The notes beneath the pieces are model-generated. The model made no database searches. It saw only the letters and a list, made by a program, of their open reading frames with translations, and was not told where the DNA came from. Positions 29,395 to 39,867 of a stretch of 64,000 bases of DNA are shown in pieces. The number at the start of each line of letters is the position of its first letter. The stretch's first letter is position 1. The position numbers were made by a program, and so were the translations under genes. The stretch is from a virus: the IMG/VR virus record IMGVR_UViG_3300017917_003016, positions 124,001 to 188,000 of that record; one strand, written 5' to 3'.

Positions 29395-29402
29395 AATAAA
29401 TA
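29395..29402 (+). promoter_or_regulatory. T4-type late promoter (AATAAATA)
   Basis: Located 20 bases before the start at 29422. Confidence 0.45.
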
Positions 29403-29421
29403 TCTAAAAGGATGAGAAAGC

Positions 29422-29796
29422 ATGGGAATTATTATCAGACCCGGGGTTACTATTGGTGGTGGTGTCTCCATAACAGCAGCAGGTGGCGGCGGTAGCCCGC
29501 CCACAGGGGTATATGGATCCGCAGAAGGACTTGGTACGTTTTTTTATACCAGTTTTTCGGGCGGACTTGATGTAAGCTATACCACAGGAACTGCTGCGGA
29601 AACCGCACTGGCAGCATTGAAAACCGGTTCTACACTGATTTTACTTGCCGGAAACGGGTTCAACAATGTAGGAGTGACCGTGAACGCTCCCGGCACTGGC
29701 GGTGGAGGTCTGTATTCGTTTACCGTGACTTTCAATAACACCAGTGGTTTCAACTTTAGTGAAAACGGCAGCAGTATTAACATCCTGTCTTTTTAA
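29422..29796 (+). CDS. Gly-rich small structural protein
   Basis: 124 aa. Starts MGIIIRPGVTIGGGVSIT, a phrase that recurs as IGPGITIGSGITVT in the protein at 46749, so both may share an attachment motif. The rest is Gly/Ser/Thr-rich and beta-like, as in phage fibre or decoration proteins. AAAAGGA precedes the start. A hairpin with AACATCCTGT/ACAGGATGTT overlaps its stop. Confidence 0.6.
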   Translation: MGIIIRPGVTIGGGVSITAAGGGGSPPTGVYGSAEGLGTFFYTSFSGGLDVSYTTGTAAETALAALKTGSTLILLAGNGFNNVGVTVNAPGTGGGGLYSFTVTFNNTSGFNFSENGSSINILSF

Positions 29797-29892
29797 AACA
29801 GGATGTTGAGTTGTCTTATTCAAATTATATTGTACAGGTCAACTGCCCCAAAAATATGTATACCTTATAAAAAGATAGTCTTGCTCTAATGG

Positions 29893-29921
29893 TTGACAAT
29901 CTAAACGATTGATGTTAGACT
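29893..29921 (+). promoter_or_regulatory. Sigma-70 promoter
   Basis: TTGACA at 29893-29898, 17-base spacer, TAGACT at 29916-29921, 11 bases before the ATG at 29932. Confidence 0.7.
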
Positions 29922-29931
29922 GCTTGTTATT

Positions 29932-30519
29932 ATGCAACCTCTAGAAAAGATCTATACCGATATGAACTATGCTGCTGAAATTCGCCAGTCTCTAGATTTC
30001 AATCGTTATGCTAAACTGATTCAAGCATTGGGCAATTCACTCAATGACCGCAAGAGCCGCTTTGACAAAAGCGACATCATCGAACAAAGCATTGAAACCT
30101 ATAGCAATGGTCGGTTCAAGTGGGTTGACGATATTGGTCGTGACCATGTTGACACTGAAACAGGCCATGATCTAGAGTTCAAATATGCGCAGAGCAGTCT
30201 TTACAATCACAAGGGCAAGCCCAAGGCCACAGTCAAGGTCAAGATTAAAAACAGCCTAGGTGAACACAAGGGTACTAATATTGACAATCCTGCAGACTAC
30301 TATGTGATTGGCCAGCAAGATGCTATGGCTGTGATTTCCTATGAACAGTTGAAACCTTACTTGGTTGCAGTGCCCGACGGCATCGAAGCACATATTCCTT
30401 TTGAACAACTGTCGGTGATTTTTGCACCCAGCGATGTCAAAAACTCCTCTGCCCAGTGCCAGGTAGATTATCTCAAATTCAAGCGCGAGGCACAGCGCCG
30501 CCTTATTGAGAGTGTATAA
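29932..30519 (+). CDS. Possible PD-(D/E)XK nuclease-like protein
   Basis: 195 aa. HDLEFKYAQSS in the middle, after an acidic DDIGRDHVDTETG stretch, has the D-x-E-x-K spacing of a restriction-endonuclease-like core; QQDAMAVISYEQLKPYL follows. No other signature is seen, so the nuclease assignment is tentative. It has no visible Shine-Dalgarno site but is close to a sigma-70-type promoter; the next gene starts right after its stop. Confidence 0.5.
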   Translation: MQPLEKIYTDMNYAAEIRQSLDFNRYAKLIQALGNSLNDRKSRFDKSDIIEQSIETYSNGRFKWVDDIGRDHVDTETGHDLEFKYAQSSLYNHKGKPKATVKVKIKNSLGEHKGTNIDNPADYYVIGQQDAMAVISYEQLKPYLVAVPDGIEAHIPFEQLSVIFAPSDVKNSSAQCQVDYLKFKREAQRRLIESV

Positions 30520-30520
30520 A

Positions 30521-31015
30521 ATGGATGATCAGCAACTAAATGAGATTCTGGTAATCGACAGAGAGACTCTAATGTCAGTGGTGCCAAAAATTAATAATCG
30601 CCCGTTGAATATTGGAGACTATGATAAAATTTGGCGTTTAAATTTTAGATGGCACGATGTAGTCCAGGGGTTGAACAACAGACTGTCAAACTGCAAAAAA
30701 CGTGCTAAAAATATGAATTTTGATGTTGACCTTGATCTGGGTTATCTTTCAAATCTTTGGTTAGATCAACAGGGTAGATGCGTAATTACAGACAAGATTA
30801 TGAGTTTCACTAGCGGTTCTTTGTATGATAAAAATCCCCTGGCCTGTTCCATTGATAGAATTGACAACGACCATGGATATATTCGAGGTAATGTGCGATT
30901 ATTGACGCATTGGGCCAACAATGCTAAAAGTACCTGGGATCATGACATCTTTGAATCAATGATTGCCAGTAGTGCACGTAAATTGCAACTTGTTGAGCAT
31001 AACCAAAAAGTTTGA
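30521..31015 (+). CDS. HNH endonuclease-like protein
   Basis: 164 aa from ATG 30521 (two bases after the previous stop). The C-terminal part reads GRCVITDKIMSF, then SIDRIDNDHGYIRGNVRLLT and NNAKSTWD, matching the C..T...SIDRID...GY..GNV...N..K order of phage HNH-like endonucleases. The N-terminal half is helical and basic. It may be a free-standing homing or restriction-type nuclease. Confidence 0.75.
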   Translation: MDDQQLNEILVIDRETLMSVVPKINNRPLNIGDYDKIWRLNFRWHDVVQGLNNRLSNCKKRAKNMNFDVDLDLGYLSNLWLDQQGRCVITDKIMSFTSGSLYDKNPLACSIDRIDNDHGYIRGNVRLLTHWANNAKSTWDHDIFESMIASSARKLQLVEHNQKV

Positions 31016-31040
31016 CATAAATAATTCTGCTATGTATCAT
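31012..31040 (+). promoter_or_regulatory. Sigma-70-like promoter of groESL with overlapping dyad
   Basis: TTGACA at 31012-31017, 17-base spacer, TATCAT at 31035-31040. A dyad CTGCTATG-TAT-CATAGCAG spans 31028-31046 over the -10 box and may be an operator. CATAAATA (31016-31023) also overlaps the -35 region. Confidence 0.7.
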
Positions 31041-31105
31041 AGCAGTTTCGTGCCTAGATCAGGGCGGAACGAAAATTTTATTTGCTTACTAAAAGGAGTA
31101 AAACA

Positions 31106-33039
<1,934 letters not shown>

Positions 33040-33061
33040 TTAACTAACCAGTTAACTGCAC

Positions 33062-33092
33062 TAAAAATAGCGGCCCTGGGCCGCTATTTTTT
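33062..33092 (+). terminator. Rho-independent terminator of groESL
   Basis: AAAAATAGCGGCCC, loop, GGGCCGCTATTTTTTT; strongly symmetric. Confidence 0.92.
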
Positions 33093-33106
33093 TATAAATA
33101 TAAATA
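33093..33106 (+). promoter_or_regulatory. Tandem T4-type late promoters
   Basis: TATAAATATAAATA contains two overlapping TATAAATA octamers, upstream of the first tail fibre gene at 33139. Confidence 0.6.
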
Positions 33107-33138
33107 AGATAAACAAGTCATTTGGGAGATATGGAACA

Positions 33139-33687
33139 GTGGCTAACTCATACTTCGTAGTCCATAATGGACTTACGGTAGGTCCTCTTAGCATCGATGC
33201 AACAACTGGTGACATTTCTACACCAGGCAATGTTAACTTATCCGGTAATATTGGTGTAAGTGCAATAAGATCAGGTGATTCAAGTGTTGCAGTCACAGAT
33301 CTTGGAACTAACAGTGTTATTAATTTTAACGTTGATGGTAATACTGCTGCCAATATTACCACCGCCGGTGCATGGTTTGCTGGTAATGTCTATGCTGCAT
33401 CTATAAACACCGTAGGAGGTGGCTCCGCTAATATTTCAGGAGTTAACGGTCTAAGTGCGGTCACTATAAGTGCCAGCGGGTTTATTAACTCTTCGGGCAA
33501 CATACTTGGTCGAGGGGGTATATTTAATGGATTAACGGTTAATGGTAACGAGTCTATTACTGGTTATTTAAATGTCACTGGTAATATTCTTGGCGCCACT
33601 GCAACATTTTCAGCATTGAACGTTGCTGGTGCAGCAGTGGCTTCAGTAGATGATGCCACAGCATTGGCAATTGCATTAGGCGGGTAA
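33139..33687 (+). CDS. Fibre-like structural protein (182 aa)
   Basis: A GTG start at 33139 is the only one that fits (the nearby ATG leads to an early stop), with GGGAG upstream. Product is beta-rich with the phrases NLSGNIG, NSSGNILGRGG and LNVTGNILGATATFSALNVAGA that also occur in the giant fibre protein. Likely a short tail-fibre or baseplate component. Confidence 0.65.
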   Translation: MANSYFVVHNGLTVGPLSIDATTGDISTPGNVNLSGNIGVSAIRSGDSSVAVTDLGTNSVINFNVDGNTAANITTAGAWFAGNVYAASINTVGGGSANISGVNGLSAVTISASGFINSSGNILGRGGIFNGLTVNGNESITGYLNVTGNILGATATFSALNVAGAAVASVDDATALAIALGG

Positions 33688-33700
33688 TTAGGAAAATATT

Positions 33701-34033
33701 ATGGCAAATACTTTTTATAGAAAAGTCAGCGCAAACGTAGGTACATCGGCAACCCCAGTAGGAGGATATACTGTTGGTGGTAGTACCACCACAATTGTAA
33801 TAGGACTGACAATTTCAAATACCACAGGAGCCACTGTGAATGCTAGTTTGTTTTTGAACAACGGCGCAAACAACTACTATATAGTTAAAAATGCTCCAAT
33901 TTCTTCAGGTGCAACATTAGTTCCGATTGGCGGCGAACAAAAAATGGTCTTGCAAACCAACGACAACGTAAAGGTTGTAAGCGACTCGGCCAGTTCACTT
34001 GATGTGGTCATGAATATCATGGAGATAACATAA
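33701..34033 (+). CDS. Small structural protein (110 aa)
   Basis: Starts MANTFYRKVSANVGTSATPV and contains the beta-sandwich-like TTIVIGLTISNTTGATVNAS, a pattern of small head or tail attachment proteins. Tightly packed between structural genes. Confidence 0.6.
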   Translation: MANTFYRKVSANVGTSATPVGGYTVGGSTTTIVIGLTISNTTGATVNASLFLNNGANNYYIVKNAPISSGATLVPIGGEQKMVLQTNDNVKVVSDSASSLDVVMNIMEIT

Positions 34034-34034
34034 G

Positions 34035-35510
34035 ATGGCTTATGTTGGATTACGGCCGGTTACACAAACTCTAAGCACTGCCACACAATACTTTAATGGT
34101 AACGGTAGTACCTTAGAATTTACTCTACAGCAGGGAATTGGCAAAGCCTCAGACATAATTGTGGTAGTGGGCAACACCCTGCAGGTTCCCGGCACTGATT
34201 ATACAGCATCCGGAACGGCACTGATTTTTAATTCAGGTAAAGCACCAACTGCTGGCACAAATAACGTTGCTGTAACATTTATCAGCGGACAGTTGCAGAC
34301 ATTATATGTAACTGCCAATGCCTATCCAACAGGTAACACAGTATCACCGTCTATATACAGTGTAAGCAGTCCGGCTACTGGTATATACTGGCCAAGTGCT
34401 ATTTCTTTGGCATTGACTGCATCCGGTAACACGCGAGTTATTGTAAGTGATGCTGCTTCGGGGGTAGCAACCAGTACTGGAACAGGCGCCCTACGTGTCA
34501 GTGGTGGTGCTGGTGTTACAGGTGCGCTATATGCGAACTCTTTGGTTATTGTAGGGGGTGCTCCCAGTACCAGTACAGCCTCCGGTGCTGTACAGGTCAC
34601 CGGAGGCGTTGGTGTAACAGGAGCATTTTACCTAGGTGGGTCAATGACTATCTCCGGAGGACTAACTGTTGCTGGAGCATTCAATACCACCGCAACCAAT
34701 AGTTTAACCATAAACACCCCCTTTATCTTCGTAGCCAATACCAACGTTGGTGATGCAATTGACCAGGGATTAGTTGGGACCTACAATGATGGCGTACAGA
34801 GATATACTGGTGTCGTGCGTACACAGTCAGATGGTCGATGGAAGATTTTTGCTAATCTTACTAACCCGCCAACCACTCTGGTAGACACTGCCAATGTAAG
34901 TTATCGCTATGCTGACCTATGGGTAGGCAATGCTAATATAACCGCAACCACAGAGTCAACCACATCGTTAACTGGTGCATTGACTGTCAACGGCGGTCTT
35001 GGCGTTCGTAGCAGTATGTATGTAAACAGTAACAATAATGGTATAGCAATTGGTAACGGCGGAACCAGCGGGGTTGGCAACATCGGTGCGTCTGGCTCAG
35101 CATTTGGCACGGTCTTTGCCGTATCAACTTCGGCGCAATATGCTGACCTTGCAGAAAAATATCGTGCAGACGCAGATTACGAACCGGGAACAGTTCTAAT
35201 GTTTGGTGGCACTGCAGAAGTAACTCTGGCAGAAAACGAAACAGCAAGAGTAGCCGGAATAGTGTCTACTAAACCTGCATATTCAATGAATGATCAATTG
35301 ACCGGAGGACACATTGTAGAATTAGCATTGCAAGGGCGTGTCCCCTGCAAGATTTTAGGTACAGTTCGCAAGGGCGACATGATGACTGCGGCCGATAATG
35401 GACGAGCGCATGCTAATCCTAATCCAGTTATGGGCAGCGTAATTGGCAAGGCTCTGGAAGATCACGATGGACCCGAGGGCATAATTGAAGTTGTAGTTGG
35501 AAGATTATAG
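34035..35510 (+). CDS. Tail fibre protein with C-terminal chaperone/peptidase-like domain
   Basis: 491 aa. The N-terminus (MAYVGLRPVTQTLSTATQYF, then PGTDYTASGTALIF) is a tail-anchoring module related to that of the next protein. The middle has SGGAGVTGALY and TGGVGVTGAFY repeats. The C-terminal 150 residues (AQYADLAEKYRADADYEPGT ... VAGIVSTKPAYSMN ... GRVPCKILGTVRKGD) match the end of the 2280-aa fibre, a module resembling Peptidase_G2-type C-terminal autoprocessing domains of phage fibres. Confidence 0.8.
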   Translation: MAYVGLRPVTQTLSTATQYFNGNGSTLEFTLQQGIGKASDIIVVVGNTLQVPGTDYTASGTALIFNSGKAPTAGTNNVAVTFISGQLQTLYVTANAYPTGNTVSPSIYSVSSPATGIYWPSAISLALTASGNTRVIVSDAASGVATSTGTGALRVSGGAGVTGALYANSLVIVGGAPSTSTASGAVQVTGGVGVTGAFYLGGSMTISGGLTVAGAFNTTATNSLTINTPFIFVANTNVGDAIDQGLVGTYNDGVQRYTGVVRTQSDGRWKIFANLTNPPTTLVDTANVSYRYADLWVGNANITATTESTTSLTGALTVNGGLGVRSSMYVNSNNNGIAIGNGGTSGVGNIGASGSAFGTVFAVSTSAQYADLAEKYRADADYEPGTVLMFGGTAEVTLAENETARVAGIVSTKPAYSMNDQLTGGHIVELALQGRVPCKILGTVRKGDMMTAADNGRAHANPNPVMGSVIGKALEDHDGPEGIIEVVVGRL

Positions 35511-35518
35511 GAGTTCAT

Positions 35519-35923
35519 ATGGCATACTTAGGTCAACCCCCGCAGGTAGGAAACTTTGTAAAATTAGATGATATCAGTACCCAGTTTAATGGTGTCCTTT
35601 CTACTTTCAATACCACAGTCAGTGGGACAGCATATACGGTAAGTAATCCATATGCAACTATTTGCGTTTTGGGAGGATTAGTAAAAAATCCTGGAATTGA
35701 CTATAACTTTAATGGAACAACTGTGGTTTTTTCGCAGGCACCTAGTGCTAGTTTTTTAGGTAATAGTTGGATTATGGTATTTGGAGATGTGCTGACTACA
35801 GGAACTCCCAGTGATGGTACTATTACCAACAGTAAACTAGCACAGGGAACAGTACAATACGACAGACTAGCAGCAACTACCAAGGCAACATTGCTAGCAA
35901 ATTCTTTACTATTTGGGGCATAA
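35519..35923 (+). CDS. Small structural protein (134 aa) with tail-anchor module
   Basis: Begins MAYLGQPPQVGNFVKLDD and has NPGIDYNFNGTTVVFSQAPS, which matches the anchoring module at the N-terminus of 34035-35510. The C-terminus is ITNSKLAQGTVQYDRLAAT. It may be a connector or small baseplate part. Starts in a tight gap after the preceding fibre gene. Confidence 0.65.
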   Translation: MAYLGQPPQVGNFVKLDDISTQFNGVLSTFNTTVSGTAYTVSNPYATICVLGGLVKNPGIDYNFNGTTVVFSQAPSASFLGNSWIMVFGDVLTTGTPSDGTITNSKLAQGTVQYDRLAATTKATLLANSLLFGA

Positions 35924-35926
35924 AAG

Positions 35927-38900
35927 ATGGCAAGACAACAACTTAAAAATTATGTTTTTACTCCGGGCGGTGCAGGTGTTGGCACAGTTAAAGTACCGGG
36001 AAACTATAGCAGTGCTCAAATTATTGCAATCTTAAATGCTACCAAACAGCAATTTATCTATAATTTCGCAGACAGTACATTGCTAGGTACAATATCCTGG
36101 AACAGTCAACCTGATGCAAACTTTCCACAGAGTATCGATGGCATAACCACCATTACCTTGTCAACTAGTACATCAACTATGAGTTCTAGTGATAAGTTAG
36201 CCATTTATATTGAACAACCTTATCAGGCACTGCGCCCATTTGCCACAGATGCTGTTGAAAGACTGCGAGTCGCTAACCCAACATCTTTAATTGATGCTGA
36301 CTTTGAATATGGTTTGCAGCAGACCAAATGGCAATCATTGTTTGTCAATAATGATAATCCAAGTATTTTTGAAATCCCGGGATCAGACTCATATGCTAAT
36401 ACTGTGTCATATGTTGGATTTTTAGGTAATAGTTTAAACACAACTTCAAACGTTATTATTCTATCAAATGGTGGCTCAGTAGGCAACAATCAACCCAATT
36501 GGACCCAAAACGACTATGCATTAGTGTGGAACACTGATCCAGTGGGAAGACCCCCAACAGTAACCTATCTAACTGCAAATGTCCCTTCATTAAATCAGCG
36601 TGCACTAACTGTAACCAACAGTTCTGGATTCAACGTAGGAGATGCGATTACTATAATATACCAAGGTAATATACAGGCAGGTGCGACTGTTACCACCACA
36701 ACTGCTAACCTCACTGCAGGACAAACTACACTAGGCATTTCTGGTACTAATGCTATTGTAAACGGTAGCATGATCATGGTTACTACAGGCAACACAGCGG
36801 CTGCTCCTGTGGCAGGCTACTGGACCGAACTCATGACCGTGGCCAGCGGTGGCGGATCGGGAACACTTACAGTCATAAGAAATCGCTGCGGCACTAACCG
36901 CACTAATGTATCAATAGTTTCTGGTGCCAGAGTAACCTTGATCGGACAAGTTGAAATCGCAAATATTACCAGTGTTGATAGTTCAACTCAGATCACTGTA
37001 AACCGTGGATATATGAACTCTGTCCCACAAGATGACATGCCTGTTGGCACAGTGGTGTTAGAAAATCACTTTGATCTTGGCGGTACCTCAGGCGGAAATC
37101 TAGAAATTGTAAGAATGACCAAGATTGGCACTGCTGCAGGCAATATTGCTGACGTTGGTCGAGCACAACTTGGTACTAGTACCATAAGTTCAATTGTTGG
37201 TGCTGGATCAGTTATTTTAAGATTGAGCGGAATATTTGTAGCAGGCGATGCTAATTTGCCACTGGCAGTGATTAATCTGCCAAATCATAGTTTTGTTGCA
37301 AACAGCGCATTGTCAACTACCAATCACACTAATCCAAACAGTGAAGGCCAAGCACAGGTTGGTTTCCCTGTTGATACTAATTACATCAGATACTATCCTC
37401 GTAGAGCCAGTGGCTTGCATATTGGTTATCCACTGAATCGTTGGGATACTTATGTGCGTTATGCAGGTTTTTATGGTACTGCATCTTTACCTCCGGTAGT
37501 ATTGTCCACTAACGGTGCTAACCCTAGTACAATTACTGCTACCTCGGCTTATGCACATGGATTAACTCCAGGAACTCCAATTCTTGCTAACATTGCCAGT
37601 GCAGGTTCAAACGGCCAATATGCCACAGGATCGTTTACAATTTTAAGCATTCCAACTCCAACGTCATTTACCTACCAAGCACGATCAGGCGCCGCAGTCA
37701 CTGGCAGTGTGGTCGGAACAATTTATGTAAGACCCAGTGCATTCTTCGTACACCGTGCTGCAGATGGCGGCGTACTACTTGGCACCGGAACACCTCATAC
37801 TGGTGCTTCGGCAAGTAGACAGAGTAAAAAATATTTCCGTTATCAATCTGGTAAAGGCATAATGTGGACTTCAGGTACTCTGCTTGGCGCCAACTATGAC
37901 ATAGTCAGCGTCAGTTCCACTGGAACAGGCGTGGGTAACACTATCACTATCACAACAGATCTACAACACCAATTGCAAATTGGTGCAAATGTTTTAGTCA
38001 GTGGTATTACTACCAGCGGATATAATGGTTATTATATAGTAAGTGCAGTCACCGGTGACTATACATTCCAGGTGAATGCGCAGTCAACTCTAGGCAACAC
38101 TGGCACAATCACTGGAAGTATTCAATATACTGATTCGGCTCCAGGACCCAAAATTGCTGTAGCCAATTGGGTTGGCGCATCGGTTAGAGCCGGTATGATG
38201 GACGACCAAAACGGTGTTTATTGGGAAAATACCGGTGTTACTATTAACGTGGTGCAACGTAGTTCAACTCAGCAAACATCGGGATATGTAAGTGTTGAAG
38301 TTGCTACAAACCTATGTACTGGCGACGGTACCTGCAGATTTACCCAGGAATATCGCGCTGGTGATAAGATTGTTCTTCGTGGTATGGTGCACACTGTGAC
38401 TTCGGTTATTGATGACAACGCTCTGACTATTTCTCCAGTTTGGCGCGGTCTTACCAATCAAACACGCATTAAGCCGCAGAAACGTGTTGAACGTAGAGTT
38501 CCACAACGACAGTGGAATATTGATCCCCTAGACGGTACCGGGCCATCTGGATATCTATTAGATGCCACACGCATGCAGATGTTAATGATTCAATATACTT
38601 GGTATGGTGCAGGCTTTGTGGATTTTGGTGTGCGCGGACCTCTGGGTAATTATATTTTCTGTCACAGATTTATGAACAATAACCTAAACTATGAAGCATA
38701 CATGCGTTCAGGTAACCTTCCGGCTAGATATCAAGCAGTAAATGACTCTCCTTACCTAGTATTACGTGCACCAATGGATGCAAGTCAGACTACATTTGAT
38801 GTCTACGATGTTACGCAATTCCCTGTGCCAAGCAGTACTAGTCCCGTGTTTGTGTTAGTTGAAAATGAAATTATGAAGGTCACAGGACTAACTGCCAATG

Positions 38901-39787
38901 TGGCTAATGCTGGTGTACAGACAGGAACTCTAACCGGTGTAACTCGTGCTGCTACATACAGTCTATGGCAAGATGGTAGTAGCAAGTCATTCTCAGCAGG
39001 ATCGGCCAATGTTCACCCTGCTAATGTTTCGGCACGTATTATTTCAGCAACATCAGCACCTACCCTAAATCACTGGGGTTCTGCTGTGATACTAGACGGT
39101 GGATTTGATACTGACCGAGGATATGCCTATACGTACTCATTAGCAAATATTAGATTCCCAACTGGAACCAGCATAAATGACACTACCATCACAGCGTTTG
39201 CCATTAGACTAGCACCTTCTGTAAGTAACCAGATTCCTGGCGATCTAGGATCGCGAGATTTAGTTAATCGAGCCCAGGTGATTCTAAACAACATGCTGGT
39301 AAACTTCTCAGGAGCCAACGTGGCCACAACCACAGGTGCACGCTATCTAATCGAAGGTATTCTAAATCCCAATAATGTTAGTACAACCACTACCACTTGG
39401 AATTACCTGTACAATCAACCTTATGATGCAAGAAACAACCCAAGTGCAAGTATTCAACCAAGTTATACGCAGGTTGCATTTGGCAACATCAATGGGGTTG
39501 CAAACTACAATGGTCAAATTGGCTTTTCAACCTATAGTTTTGCCAGCGGTGGCATAAGTTATGCTCGTGGGGGAGAACGCTTGTTTGCTATACCGGTTAA
39601 CTATACTAACTCAGGTCAACTTGATTTATCTATGGTTAAACAGTTGGGCAACTCAGGTATACCTGGCTATAACATTTATCCAGACGGGCCAGAACTGTTA
39701 TGTATTAATATCACGGCACTGGTACCTACTTCCGGCGTGAATGCCACAGGTGAAATTCAATTACAGTGGAATGAATCACAGGCCTAA
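35927..39787 (+). CDS. Large tail or baseplate structural protein (1286 aa)
   Basis: 1286 aa, four bases after the previous gene. Rich in Gly/Thr/Ser/Asn beta motifs (SGTNAIVNGSMIMVTTGNTA, ALTVTNSSGFNVGDAITI) with an aromatic C-terminal half. No recognised enzyme motif; repeated VG--I-I-Y-NI segments suggest beta-helical architecture. Size and neighbours indicate a tail, baseplate or fibre protein. Confidence 0.7.
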   Translation: MARQQLKNYVFTPGGAGVGTVKVPGNYSSAQIIAILNATKQQFIYNFADSTLLGTISWNSQPDANFPQSIDGITTITLSTSTSTMSSSDKLAIYIEQPYQALRPFATDAVERLRVANPTSLIDADFEYGLQQTKWQSLFVNNDNPSIFEIPGSDSYANTVSYVGFLGNSLNTTSNVIILSNGGSVGNNQPNWTQNDYALVWNTDPVGRPPTVTYLTANVPSLNQRALTVTNSSGFNVGDAITIIYQGNIQAGATVTTTTANLTAGQTTLGISGTNAIVNGSMIMVTTGNTAAAPVAGYWTELMTVASGGGSGTLTVIRNRCGTNRTNVSIVSGARVTLIGQVEIANITSVDSSTQITVNRGYMNSVPQDDMPVGTVVLENHFDLGGTSGGNLEIVRMTKIGTAAGNIADVGRAQLGTSTISSIVGAGSVILRLSGIFVAGDANLPLAVINLPNHSFVANSALSTTNHTNPNSEGQAQVGFPVDTNYIRYYPRRASGLHIGYPLNRWDTYVRYAGFYGTASLPPVVLSTNGANPSTITATSAYAHGLTPGTPILANIASAGSNGQYATGSFTILSIPTPTSFTYQARSGAAVTGSVVGTIYVRPSAFFVHRAADGGVLLGTGTPHTGASASRQSKKYFRYQSGKGIMWTSGTLLGANYDIVSVSSTGTGVGNTITITTDLQHQLQIGANVLVSGITTSGYNGYYIVSAVTGDYTFQVNAQSTLGNTGTITGSIQYTDSAPGPKIAVANWVGASVRAGMMDDQNGVYWENTGVTINVVQRSSTQQTSGYVSVEVATNLCTGDGTCRFTQEYRAGDKIVLRGMVHTVTSVIDDNALTISPVWRGLTNQTRIKPQKRVERRVPQRQWNIDPLDGTGPSGYLLDATRMQMLMIQYTWYGAGFVDFGVRGPLGNYIFCHRFMNNNLNYEAYMRSGNLPARYQAVNDSPYLVLRAPMDASQTTFDVYDVTQFPVPSSTSPVFVLVENEIMKVTGLTANVANAGVQTGTLTGVTRAATYSLWQDGSSKSFSAGSANVHPANVSARIISATSAPTLNHWGSAVILDGGFDTDRGYAYTYSLANIRFPTGTSINDTTITAFAIRLAPSVSNQIPGDLGSRDLVNRAQVILNNMLVNFSGANVATTTGARYLIEGILNPNNVSTTTTTWNYLYNQPYDARNNPSASIQPSYTQVAFGNINGVANYNGQIGFSTYSFASGGISYARGGERLFAIPVNYTNSGQLDLSMVKQLGNSGIPGYNIYPDGPELLCINITALVPTSGVNATGEIQLQWNESQA

Positions 39788-39806
39788 TCGGCTTTAGTTG
39801 GTCATG

Positions 39807-39836
39807 ACAAAACAGGAGCCCAGGCTCCTGTTTTGT
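39807..39836 (+). terminator. Rho-independent terminator
   Basis: ACAAAACAGGAGCC, loop, GGCTCCTGTTTTGT; closes the large structural gene. A late-promoter octamer follows directly. Confidence 0.9.
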
Positions 39837-39837
39837 T

Positions 39838-39845
39838 GATAAATA
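39838..39845 (+). promoter_or_regulatory. T4-type late promoter (GATAAATA)
   Basis: Just after the terminator and 22 bases before the giant fibre start. Confidence 0.55.
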
Positions 39846-39867
39846 TAAGAACTTACCAGAGATATCA

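Noticed and set aside
31012-31046. CIRCE heat-shock element before groES
   Set aside because: The dyad CTGCTATG/CATAGCAG does not match TTAGCACTC-N9-GAGTGCTAA.
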